A stretch of DNA of 64,000 nucleotides from an uncultured Myxococcales bacterium (GTDB lineage Bacteria; Myxococcota; Myxococcia; Myxococcales; Myxococcaceae). Location: positions 330,060 through 394,059 of the forward strand of contig CALJKW010000016.1 in the NCBI GenBank assembly GCA_937980205.1. Direction: 5' to 3'. The notes below the pieces were generated by a model. It had not been told where the DNA came from and did no database searches. It was given only the letters and a program-made list of their open reading frames with translations. The position numbers and the translations under genes are program-made. This document shows, in pieces, positions 1 through 7,410 of this stretch; the first letter of the stretch is position 1, and every line of letters starts with the position of its first letter.

Positions 1-1
1 C

Positions 2-568
2 GAGTTCGACGTCGTCATCGACGGCACCGACGCGGGGCGCGGCAAGCTCGCGTTCAGTGACGCCGCCGTCCAGACCGGCGTCCCGCTCGTCTACGGCGGA
101 GTCCTCAAGCTGGGCGGCCAGGCCATGGTCATCCGCCCGGGCGGTCCGTGCCTGCGCTGCCTGTTCGACGAGACCGTCGAGGGCCCGACCTGCGCGCAGG
201 CCGGAATCCTCGGCACCGTCGCCGGCGTCGTCGGCACGCGCCAGGCCGAGCTCGCGCTGAACCCGGAGGCCGGCCTGCACGTCTTCGACGGCGCGAGCCT
301 GAAGTGGCGCACCGTGGACGTGAAGCGCGCGAAGGACTGCCCGGTCTGCCCCGCGAGCGTCGACATCACGAAAGAGGTCTGCCCGATGACCTACGTGCGC
401 GTGAAGCTCGCGATGGAGCGGCTCGAGCCGGGCCGCCTGCTCGAGGTCTGGCTCAAGGGTGACGAGCCGCTCAAGAACGTGCCGCAGTCGGCGCGCGACG
501 AGGGGCATGAAGTCGTCTCGCTGACGCCCCACGGAGACCGCTCGCGCCTGCTCCTCAAAGTGAGTTAA
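2..568 (+). CDS. ThiF/MoeB-type adenylyltransferase fused to a TusA-like domain (5' end missing)
   Basis: C-terminal 188 residues of an E1-like enzyme; its start lies before the window. Family role: adenylation of the C-terminal Gly of a ubiquitin-fold sulfur carrier, followed by thiocarboxylate formation. Visible are the VVIDGTD stretch that follows the nucleotide fold, and two CxxC pairs (PCLRC and CPVC) that match the structural zinc site of MoeB/ThiF proteins. After the second pair comes a segment of about 65 residues starting CPMTYVRVKLAME, which looks like a TusA/SirA sulfurtransferase domain whose first Cys would be the persulfide carrier. The next gene, 10 bases on, is a sulfur carrier, so this is the likely activating enzyme of that carrier. 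The enzyme call is firm; the TusA domain is inferred from motif and size. Confidence 0.85.
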   Translation, partial: EFDVVIDGTDAGRGKLAFSDAAVQTGVPLVYGGVLKLGGQAMVIRPGGPCLRCLFDETVEGPTCAQAGILGTVAGVVGTRQAELALNPEAGLHVFDGASLKWRTVDVKRAKDCPVCPASVDITKEVCPMTYVRVKLAMERLEPGRLLEVWLKGDEPLKNVPQSARDEGHEVVSLTPHGDRSRLLLKVS

Positions 569-578
569 TGACGCAGCC

Positions 579-899
579 ATGGCAACCGTTCGCATCCCGA
601 CTCCGCTGAGGACGTACACGCAGAATCAGGCCGAGGTGAAGGCCGCGGGGAAGACCGTCGGTGAAGTGTTGAAGGCGCTCGAAGGCAGCGCACCCGGCAT
701 CGGCACGCGCCTGTTCGACGAGAAGGGGGCCTTGAAGCGCTACGTCAACGTCTTCCACAACGACGAAGACATCCGCTTCCTGAAGGACCTCGACACGCCC
801 GTCGCCGACGGCGACACGCTGTCGATCATCCCCGCCATCGCCGGGGGGAGCGACCCGGCCGCCGAAGTGGAACGCGACGCGTTCCGCCCAGAGGCGTGA
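579..899 (+). CDS. CysO/ThiS/MoaD-like sulfur carrier with a C-terminal extension
   Basis: 106 residues with the beta-grasp pattern of small sulfur carriers: TVGEVLKALE helix, a central acidic loop and the ending DGDTLSIIPAIAGG. The Gly-Gly pair that is normally the C-terminus is at residues 89-90 and is followed by 16 more residues (SDPAAEVERDAFRPEA). Carriers of this family act as thiocarboxylates on the exposed terminal Gly, so the tail would have to be removed. The operon contains a JAMM peptidase (2105-2542) and a cysteine synthase (1194-2114), the same partners that serve CysO in mycobacteria. Role in cysteine synthesis is inferred from this context; a molybdopterin or thiamin role is less likely because no moa/moe or thi partner is visible. 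Confidence 0.88.
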   Translation: MATVRIPTPLRTYTQNQAEVKAAGKTVGEVLKALEGSAPGIGTRLFDEKGALKRYVNVFHNDEDIRFLKDLDTPVADGDTLSIIPAIAGGSDPAAEVERDAFRPEA

Positions 900-903
900 G
901 CCG

Positions 904-1197
904 GTGCGGCCGGTGGCGCGACCGCAAGAGATGAGCCTCACCGAAGAACAGATCGCGCTCCACGCGCGGCAGATCCTCGTCATCGGCGGCAAGGGTCAGG
1001 AGAAGCTCTGCGCCGCGACCGCGCGCGCGGCGCCCGACAGCATCGTCGGCCGCTACCTCGCCGCCGGCGGCACGCGCCTGAGCGACGCCGGCGAGCCGCT
1101 GTGCCCCGACTGTCAGCGCGAGCTCGGAGATCACCCGCTCGTCGCGCTCTCCTTCCAGCAGCGCGTGCTGACCGGCCGCTGCCCGAGGCACCCGTGA
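904..1197 (+). CDS. small protein: ThiF-like N-terminal helix plus putative zinc ribbon
   Basis: 97 residues from GTG 904, or 88 from ATG 931 (MSLTEEQIAL). GAGG lies about 10 bases before 904. The segment LTEEQIALHARQILVIGGKG followed by QEKL closely resembles the first helix of MoeB/ThiF enzymes (typically L-x-x-E-x-x-x-Y-x-R-Q-I-L), but the nucleotide-binding domain that should follow is absent. The rest has CPDC and, about 24 residues later, CPRH, a possible C3H zinc site. It starts 4 bases after the carrier gene and its stop overlaps the GTG of cysM, so it is translated with them. Function unknown; an accessory or docking protein for the carrier pathway is my inference. It could also be the remnant of a decayed E1 gene. 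Confidence 0.7.
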   Translation: MRPVARPQEMSLTEEQIALHARQILVIGGKGQEKLCAATARAAPDSIVGRYLAAGGTRLSDAGEPLCPDCQRELGDHPLVALSFQQRVLTGRCPRHP

Positions 1198-2114
1198 AGT
1201 CGTTCGCGTCGATCACCCAGCTCGTCGGCAACACGCCGCTCTACGAGCTCCGCTCGCTGCAGAAAGAGACGCCCGGCGTCCGCATCCTCGCCAAGTGCGA
1301 GTTCTTCAACCCCGGCGGCAGCGTGAAAGACCGCGCCGGGCTGCAGATGCTCAAAGACGCGCAGCCCAAAGCGGGGCAGGTGGTCCTCGACTCGACGAGC
1401 GGCAACACCGGCATCGCGCTCGCGTGGATCGGCGCCGCGATGGGTCTGAAAGTCGCGCTCGTGATGCCGAGCAACGTGAGCGCGGCGCGCAAGCGCATCA
1501 CGAAGGCCTACGGCGCCGAGCTCATCTTCTCGGACCCGCTCGAGGGCAGCGACGGCGCCATCCGCCACGCGCGCCGGCTCCTCGAGCAGGAGCCCGGCCG
1601 CTACCACTACATCGACCAGTACTCGAACGCCGGCAATCCGCGCGCGCACTACCTGACCACGGCTCCCGAGATCTGGCGGCAGACCGACGGGCAGGTGACC
1701 CACTTCGTCGCCGGCATCGGCACGACCGGCACGGTGATGGGCACCGGCAGGCGCCTCAAGGAGCTGAACCCGAAAGTCCAGGTCATCGCCGTCGAGCCGC
1801 TCGAGGCGCTGCACGGCCTCGAGGGCCTCAAGCACCTGCCCAGCTCGATCGTGCCGCCGATCTACTCGGCCGAGGTCCACGACGAGAAGCTGTCGATCTC
1901 CACCGACTCGGGCTGGGACATGAGCGACCGGCTCTTGAGAGATGAGGGCCTCGCGCTCGGCCACAGCTCGGGCGCCAACGTCGCCGGCGCGTTCGAGATC
2001 GCCAGGCGCCTGGTCGCGAAGAAGGAGAAGGGCGTCATCGTGACCGTGTTCCCCGATCGCGCCGACCGCTACTTCGAGCCGAAGCGCTGGGAGAAGACGT
2101 TTCCATGGCCGTGA
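1194..2114 (+). CDS. cysM: PLP-dependent cysteine synthase, CysM type
   Basis: 306 residues from GTG 1194, chosen because VKSFASITQLVGNTPLYEL aligns with the usual family start; the longer frame upstream only adds a shadow of the previous gene. The PLP lysine is in NPGGSVKDRAG, the substrate loop in STSGNTGIALA and the phosphate-binding loop in GIGTTGTVMGTGRRL. It makes cysteine from an activated serine (O-acetyl- or O-phosphoserine) and a sulfur source. Between a thiocarboxylate-type carrier and a JAMM peptidase, the likely sulfur donor is the carrier rather than free sulfide. The start overlaps the stop of the upstream small gene (GTGA) and the stop overlaps the next ATG by 10 bases. Family is certain; use of the protein-bound sulfur donor is inferred. 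Confidence 0.93.
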   Translation: MKSFASITQLVGNTPLYELRSLQKETPGVRILAKCEFFNPGGSVKDRAGLQMLKDAQPKAGQVVLDSTSGNTGIALAWIGAAMGLKVALVMPSNVSAARKRITKAYGAELIFSDPLEGSDGAIRHARRLLEQEPGRYHYIDQYSNAGNPRAHYLTTAPEIWRQTDGQVTHFVAGIGTTGTVMGTGRRLKELNPKVQVIAVEPLEALHGLEGLKHLPSSIVPPIYSAEVHDEKLSISTDSGWDMSDRLLRDEGLALGHSSGANVAGAFEIARRLVAKKEKGVIVTVFPDRADRYFEPKRWEKTFPWP

Positions 2115-2542
2115 TCGACGACATCGCGAGGCACGTGGAGGCCGCCTACCCCGAAGAAGGCTGCGGCCTCATCTTCGACGGGCCGAAGGGCCTGCGCGCC
2201 GTGCCGATGAAGAACGTCTACGACAAGTACCACGCTCGCATGCCCGATCAGTTCCCGCGCACGAACCGCACCGCGTACCGCATGAACGAGCTCGAGCTCG
2301 AGCGCGCGATCGAAGACGCGGAGAAAGCCGGCGAGAAGCTCGTCTCCATCTTCCATTCGCACTGCGACGTCGGCGCGTACTTCAGCAAAGAGGACTCCGA
2401 CATGGCCGCGCCCGACGGCCTCGAGATGAGACCGGGGTTGAAGTGGGTGGTTGTCGCTGTAAACCACGGCAAATTTGCAACGTACAAAACTTTTACGTTC
2501 CAAAATGGCCAATTTGCAGAGGATGAGTCTTTTCGACTATAA
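2105..2542 (+). CDS. JAMM/MPN+ metallopeptidase (Mec-like)
   Basis: 145 residues with a complete JAMM signature: Glu in PEEGCGLIF and HSHCDVGAYFSKED, which is H-x-H-x7-S-x2-D, binding one zinc. Bacterial stand-alone JAMM enzymes of sulfur operons either trim residues behind Gly-Gly of a carrier (QbsD, HcyD) or release cysteine from the carrier (Mec of mycobacteria). Both activities fit here because the carrier at 579-899 has 16 residues after Gly-Gly. The last 31 codons (2450-2542) are strikingly AT-rich, about 40% GC by hand count, and use codons such as AAA, TTT, GTA and CTA that are rare in the neighbours. Translation is coupled to cysM by a 10-base overlap. Confidence 0.92.
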   Translation: MAVIDDIARHVEAAYPEEGCGLIFDGPKGLRAVPMKNVYDKYHARMPDQFPRTNRTAYRMNELELERAIEDAEKAGEKLVSIFHSHCDVGAYFSKEDSDMAAPDGLEMRPGLKWVVVAVNHGKFATYKTFTFQNGQFAEDESFRL

Positions 2543-2587
2543 GCCGCGCCTCCTTTACCGAGCGGTAGCACTTAAGGAGTTGATCGG

Positions 2588-3274
2588 ATGGCAAACCCTG
2601 GCGGCTTCACGGTCTGGCTGACCGGCATGTTGGGAGCGGGAAAAACGACGCTGGCCGAGTACGTGGCGGCGCGGCTCCGGCAGGTCGGTCGCAACGTGGA
2701 GATCCTCGACGAAGAGACGCTCGCCCCCGTGCTGTGGAAGGAAGTGGGCGACTCGAAGGAAGACCGCCTGACGATCGGCCGCCGCATCGGCTTCGTCGCC
2801 GACATGCTGACGCGCAATGACGTCTGCACGCTGGTCGCGGCGGTGAGCCCGTACAAGAGCGTCCGGGAAGAGAACCGGCGCCTCATCGGCCGCTACGTCG
2901 AGACGTACGTCGACTGCCCGACCGAGAAGCTCATCCAGCGCGACAGCACCGGCAAGTACAAGAAGGCGCTCTCCGGCGAGATCCCGAACTTCATCGGCAT
3001 CACCGAGCCGTACGAGCCGCCAAACTCGCCTGAGGTCACGGTGCACTCCGACACCGAGCCGGTGGAAGAGGGCGGCCGCAAGATCTTCCAGGCGCTGCTC
3101 AACCTCGGCTACGTCACGGTCGACGAGCTCAAGACGATCACCGGCAAGCGCATGAAGGCCGAGCCGATGCCGCGTCGTGGAGCCGGTAAGGGCGCCCGCG
3201 GCGCTCGTCCGCGCCCGGCCCGCCGTGCGGCTCGCATCGCGAAGCCGAAGGCAGCCGGCAAGAAGCGTCGTTAA
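2588..3274 (+). CDS. cysC: adenylylsulfate (APS) kinase-like protein with a basic tail
   Basis: 228 residues. Walker A is GMLGAGKTT near residues 13-21; the family segments KEDRLTIGRRIGFVADMLTR, AAVSPYKSVREENR and IPNFIGITEPYEPP follow in the right order. APS kinase phosphorylates adenylylsulfate to PAPS. Two oddities: the usual DGD motif after the first helix reads LDEETLAP, losing one Asp, and the last 45 residues form a Lys/Arg/Ala-rich tail not found in typical CysC of about 200 residues. A good ribosome site, AAGGAG, lies 9 bases before the ATG. It follows the JAMM gene by 45 bases and probably belongs to the same operon. PAPS production is likely but not certain given the altered motif. 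Confidence 0.82.
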   Translation: MANPGGFTVWLTGMLGAGKTTLAEYVAARLRQVGRNVEILDEETLAPVLWKEVGDSKEDRLTIGRRIGFVADMLTRNDVCTLVAAVSPYKSVREENRRLIGRYVETYVDCPTEKLIQRDSTGKYKKALSGEIPNFIGITEPYEPPNSPEVTVHSDTEPVEEGGRKIFQALLNLGYVTVDELKTITGKRMKAEPMPRRGAGKGARGARPRPARRAARIAKPKAAGKKRR

Positions 3275-3284
3275 GACGTCCGCC

Positions 3285-4160
3285 GTGCTCAGCGACAACC
3301 AGGTCGACGCCCTCTGCGCAGCGTCTGCAGCGAAGCTCGAGCAGCTTCGGGCATCGCTGCGCGCTCATGGCTCCGCGCTCGTCGCGTTCTCGGGCGGAGT
3401 CGACTCCGCGTTCGTGCTCAAGGTCGCGCTCGAAGAGCTCGGCCAGAACGCCGTGGCGCTGACGGCGCTGTCGGCGTCGGTCGCTCCCGACGAGGCGGAC
3501 GAGGCGAGGGCGCTGGCGGCCCAGCTCGGCGCGCGCCACGTCGTCGTGCAGTCGCGCGAGCTCGAAGATCCGCGCTACGCCGCGAACCCGACGAACCGCT
3601 GCTACTTCTGCAAGACCGAGCTGTACACGCTCTGCGAGGCCGAGCGCGCGAGGCTGGGCCTCTCCGTCGTGCTCGACGGCTTCAACGCCGACGACAAGAA
3701 GGATCACCGGCCCGGGCACCAGGCGGCGCGCGAGCGCGCGGTCGAGTCGCCGCTCGCGCTGGCCGGGCTCACGAAGGACGAGATCCGCGCGTGGTCGAAG
3801 CGGCTGGGCCTCTCGACGTGGGACAAGCCACAGATGGCGTGCCTCGCGTCGCGGCTGCCGTACGGCACGCAGGTGACCGTCGAGCGGCTCAACCAGGTCG
3901 GCCGGGCCGAGAAGGCGCTGCGGGCCTTGGGGCTGTCGGTGTTCCGGGTTCGGCACCACGGAGACGTCGCCCGCCTCGAGGTGAGCGTCGCCGAGCTGCC
4001 CCGACTTCATGACGCAGCGTTCCGTAGCTCGGTCGACAAGGCCGTCAAAGCGTGCGGTTACACGTTCGTCGCGGTCGATCTCGAGCCTTTCCGCACCGGC
4101 CGCCTGAACGACGCGATAACCGGCCAGTCGGGCCTTACGCTCGACGTGCTTCCGTCCTAA
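3285..4160 (+). CDS. larE: LarE-like ATP-dependent sacrificial sulfur transferase
   Basis: 291 residues from GTG 3285 (VLSDNQVDAL), 10 bases after cysC; the earlier in-frame ATG lies inside cysC and adds an Arg-rich shadow. The PP-loop is AFSGGVDSAFVLKVA, followed by RCYFCKTELY and KPQMACLASRLPYG. LarE adenylates pyridinium dicarboxylate mononucleotide and donates the sulfur of its own cysteine to build the nickel-pincer cofactor; the Cys of the ACLASR segment is in the region that holds this residue in the family. No larB or larC is visible within the window. Placement at the end of a sulfur-carrier operon suggests a possible different sulfur-transfer duty here, which is inference. Confidence 0.86.
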   Translation: MLSDNQVDALCAASAAKLEQLRASLRAHGSALVAFSGGVDSAFVLKVALEELGQNAVALTALSASVAPDEADEARALAAQLGARHVVVQSRELEDPRYAANPTNRCYFCKTELYTLCEAERARLGLSVVLDGFNADDKKDHRPGHQAARERAVESPLALAGLTKDEIRAWSKRLGLSTWDKPQMACLASRLPYGTQVTVERLNQVGRAEKALRALGLSVFRVRHHGDVARLEVSVAELPRLHDAAFRSSVDKAVKACGYTFVAVDLEPFRTGRLNDAITGQSGLTLDVLPS

Positions 4161-4209
4161 AGTTCAGGCGTTTCAAAGGGCCGATACTCGTCAAAGGGGT
4201 GCTCCACCA

Positions 4210-6771
4210 ATGAGGCGCTTCTCGTCACTCACCCTCCTGGTGGCCGCCTGGGCCGTTGGCTGTTCTTCAGGCGGCGGCACCTCGGCTGGCTGCTCGGCGC
4301 TGACGCCGATCCCCGGTAACGCCGGCTACACCGGCGCGAAGACGGACAACGCGGTCAACATCCAGCTCTCGCCCGAAGGCATCAACTACATCAACGCGAA
4401 CTGGCAGCAGCTCATCGGGCTGTTCGCGCCGAACGGCCGCATCACCGTGCCGGTCTCGTGCACCTCTCAGGCGGTGACGGGCCTCGGCACGGTCTACATC
4501 GCCGACCAGAACCTCAATAAGTCCTGCGGCGCCACCGAGGCCGCGAACGTCGACCTGGTCATCACCGGCTTCAACCTCGCAGCACGGCAGCCCGACGGCA
4601 TCGACGGCACGATCACCGTCACGGTCGCGACGGGGAACATCTTCGTGAGCGCGACGGGACGTGGCCCGTGCCTGCTCCTCGACACGCCCGAGTGCTCGGT
4701 GAACTTCAATACGGGTCGCCAGGCGCCGAACAACAACACGGTCGGCGCGACCATCCGGTTCTCGATCGACAACAAGTGGGACAAGCGGATGGCGTTCACG
4801 GTCGTCACGCCGCTGCGCGGCACCCAGGTGTGCGGCGCGAGCGGGGCCATGTCTCCTCCCGCGTGCCTGCAGCCCGGCGACATCGACCTGAGCGGTGCGA
4901 ACACCTGCGGTGACATCTGGTGCGGCCTCGCCGATTGGGGGCCGGTCAAAGAGCTGATCCTCGAGCTGCTCTCTCCGACGCTGCAGACGCAGATCAACAA
5001 CATCGTCGCGGGCCAGTCGTGCCAGACCTGCGGCACGGGTCAGCCCGCGTGCCCGATGTTCACCGGCGCGCAGTCGACGTGCCGCAACGGCGTGTGCACC
5101 GACACCGTCACGAACCGGTGCGTGCCCCGCCTGCTCGGCGTCGAAGGCCGCGTGAACCTCGGCGCGACGATGGCGAACTTCGGAGTGCCCGCCGAAGCGG
5201 CGCTCGATCTCTCCATTCACGCCGGCTCGTCGGTCAGCATCGACAGCGTGAACGCGATCAACATCGGCACCCGCGGTGGCATGGCCGCGGTGCAGACCGC
5301 TCCGTGCGTGCCGTTCTCGATGCCGCCCGCGCTGGCGATGCTGCCGGCGCCGAACTTCCGCGCCGAGGCGCCGCCGCCCTCTCCGACGAACCCGGCGTAC
5401 CACATGGCGCTGGGAGTCAGCTCTCCGTTCCTGAACCTCGCCTTCCACCAGGCGCACCAGGGCGGCGTGCTGTGCTTGAGCCTCTCGTCGGCGACGGTCG
5501 GCCTCATCAACACCGGCCTGTTCAAGACGTTCCTGCCCTCGCTCGGGAAGCTCGCCACGCGCGACGGCAAGGACGCTCCGATGATGGTGGTGCTGCGGCC
5601 CGCGAAGCCGCCCGACGTGAAGATCGGCGCCGGCGGGATGAAGCCGCTCATCACCGTCACGCTGACGGATCTCACCATCGACTTCTACGCGAGCATCGAC
5701 GATCGCTTCGCGCGGCTCTTCTCGCTCACCGCCGACATCACGCTGCCGCTGTCGCTGACGTTCTCCGGCTGCACGGCGGTGACGCCGGCCATCGGCAACC
5801 TGAAGGATCTGGTCACCAACATCCGCACCGCGAACGCCGAGATGCTCGCCGAAGACCCGAAGGTCCTCGCCGACCTCATCCCCGCGGTCATCGGCCTCGC
5901 CGAGCCCGCGCTGGCCGGCGCGCTCAAGCCGATCGATCTCCCCGACCTCGGCCCCTTCAAGCTCAAGGTCAACGCCGGCAAGGGCGTCGGCAACGTGGCC
6001 GGCACCGAGAACTACAACCACCTCGGCCTCTACGCGACGATGCTGCCGGCGAACGCCGCGTGCGCGACGGTGGCGCCGCGCGTCTCCGCTTCGCTCGTCC
6101 GCAGCGTGATTCCGGCGGCCGATCAGATGCGGCTCAAGGGCGAGCGGCTGCAGTGGCCGGTCGCCGTGCTGAAGGTCGCGGCCGAGGGCGTCGAAGGCAC
6201 TCCCGAGTTCTCGACGCGCATCGACGACGGCCTGTGGACCGAGTTCCGCGCGCCCAACGCCAACGGCGAGCTCGAGGTCAGCCACCCCATCTTCCTGATG
6301 CAGGGCCTGCACAAGATCGAGGTCCGCGGCCGCGTCGCCGAAGACGCGCACGGCATCAGCGAGGGCCTCGCCGTGCCGTTCATGGTCGACTGGGATGCGC
6401 CCGAGCTGAAGTTCACGCTCGACCGCGCGCATGACCGGCTGCTGCTGTCCGCGCACGACGTGATCACTCCGGCCGAGAAGCTCGAGTACAGCTACCGCGT
6501 CGGCGACGGCGCGTGGTCTCCGTACGGGCCGGCCCGCGAGATCCTGTTCTCCGCCATCGAGGTGCAGGGCGGGGTGACCGCGCGCGTTCGTGATGCGGTC
6601 GGGAACGTTGGCGAGATTGCCTGGCGCGTGCCGACTTCGGCGGCTCGGCCGGAGACGCCGTCGGTTCCTGAGGGCCCGGCGGGCGAGCTGCCTCAGTCCG
6701 GCTGCAGCGCTGTCGGCGGGGCTCCGCTGCTGCTCGCGCTCGCCGTGCTGATCCGCCGGCGCCGTTCGTAG
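4210..6771 (+). CDS. large surface lipoprotein with a MYXO-CTERM-type tail
   Basis: 853 residues, preceded by an AAAGGGG ribosome site about 10 bases before the ATG. The N-terminus is a lipoprotein signal with cleavage before the Cys of WAVGCSSGGG. The C-terminus, SGCSAVGGAPLLLALAVLIR followed by RRRS, has the layout of MYXO-CTERM: a Gly-Cys, a hydrophobic helix and an Arg cluster. That tail is processed at its Cys by myxosortases in myxobacteria. The body has several Cys-containing segments (residues about 235-310) but no enzyme motif that I recognise; the part before the tail has two beta-sandwich-like stretches (VEGTPEFSTRIDDGLW and EYSYRVGDGAWSPYG). Anchored at the cell surface; function unknown. 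Confidence 0.85.
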   Translation: MRRFSSLTLLVAAWAVGCSSGGGTSAGCSALTPIPGNAGYTGAKTDNAVNIQLSPEGINYINANWQQLIGLFAPNGRITVPVSCTSQAVTGLGTVYIADQNLNKSCGATEAANVDLVITGFNLAARQPDGIDGTITVTVATGNIFVSATGRGPCLLLDTPECSVNFNTGRQAPNNNTVGATIRFSIDNKWDKRMAFTVVTPLRGTQVCGASGAMSPPACLQPGDIDLSGANTCGDIWCGLADWGPVKELILELLSPTLQTQINNIVAGQSCQTCGTGQPACPMFTGAQSTCRNGVCTDTVTNRCVPRLLGVEGRVNLGATMANFGVPAEAALDLSIHAGSSVSIDSVNAINIGTRGGMAAVQTAPCVPFSMPPALAMLPAPNFRAEAPPPSPTNPAYHMALGVSSPFLNLAFHQAHQGGVLCLSLSSATVGLINTGLFKTFLPSLGKLATRDGKDAPMMVVLRPAKPPDVKIGAGGMKPLITVTLTDLTIDFYASIDDRFARLFSLTADITLPLSLTFSGCTAVTPAIGNLKDLVTNIRTANAEMLAEDPKVLADLIPAVIGLAEPALAGALKPIDLPDLGPFKLKVNAGKGVGNVAGTENYNHLGLYATMLPANAACATVAPRVSASLVRSVIPAADQMRLKGERLQWPVAVLKVAAEGVEGTPEFSTRIDDGLWTEFRAPNANGELEVSHPIFLMQGLHKIEVRGRVAEDAHGISEGLAVPFMVDWDAPELKFTLDRAHDRLLLSAHDVITPAEKLEYSYRVGDGAWSPYGPAREILFSAIEVQGGVTARVRDAVGNVGEIAWRVPTSAARPETPSVPEGPAGELPQSGCSAVGGAPLLLALAVLIRRRRS

Positions 6772-6779
6772 CAACGGCC

Positions 6780-6811
6780 GGGATCGGGATCGGGATCGCG
6801 ATCGGGATCGG
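6780..6811. repeat. short tandem hexamer repeat, GGGATC
   Basis: Five adjacent hexamers, GGGATC three times, then GCGATC, then GGGATC, followed by GG. It lies between the converging 3' ends of the lipoprotein gene and the hypothetical gene at 6821-7384. Likely slippage-prone; no function visible. Confidence 0.85.
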
Positions 6812-6820
6812 CTGGGTGGC

Positions 6821-7384
6821 TCAGCGTGGCGTGATCGGCAGGCCGCGGCGCTCTCTCGAGACTCGCGTTTCTTCAGCGACCTGGTTCGCGAGGCGGGCGT
6901 AGCTCGCGCCGTTGTTTGCTCCGATGGCGAGCTCGTTGAAGTTGCGGAACACCTCCGTGAAGTTGGTGTTCTGCAGCACCGCGATGCCGTTCACGCGGCC
7001 GTTGAACGCGCTGTTCGCGTTGAAGAGGGCAGGGTGGATGGCGATGAAGTGGTCGAAGACCTGCCCCGGGCGCTCGCGCCGGTAGAGCTCGATCGCCGCC
7101 CGGTGCAGCGACTCGCGCATCGACTCGCTGTAGGTGCGGGTCGTCGGGTCGTAGCCGGGCTCGCCGCGCTGAAACCGCGCCTGCATGCCGACCATGCGGC
7201 GCCACTCGCCCGCGCTCTGCGGATCGATGCGCGCCATCTGCTCGTAGAAGTCGGGCCGGCCGATGTGCCGCCGCAGCAGCGCGACGTTCTGCTGCCGCTC
7301 GGCGCGGGTGCGCGCGATGTTCCGATGGGCTGCCGCGATGGTGGGAGTGAGCTGGTAGCGGGGGCCGCGAATGGTCGTCGACAT
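6821..7384 (-). CDS. hypothetical protein
   Basis: 187 residues from ATG 7384 (MSTTIRGPRYQLTP); an in-frame start at 7426 would add 14 residues but would run into the divergent gene at 7411. No signal peptide or membrane segment. Mostly helical and Arg/Asn-rich, with segments such as RPGQVFDHFIAIHPALFN and NTNFTEVFRNFNELAIGANN. I do not recognise the family. Transcribed divergently from the gene at 7411, 26 bases apart, so the two share a promoter region. Confidence 0.6.
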   Translation of the reverse strand: MSTTIRGPRYQLTPTIAAAHRNIARTRAERQQNVALLRRHIGRPDFYEQMARIDPQSAGEWRRMVGMQARFQRGEPGYDPTTRTYSESMRESLHRAAIELYRRERPGQVFDHFIAIHPALFNANSAFNGRVNGIAVLQNTNFTEVFRNFNELAIGANNGASYARLANQVAEETRVSRERRGLPITPR

Positions 7385-7410
7385 GGGGTCGTCAGCATCG
7401 ACATCGCGTT

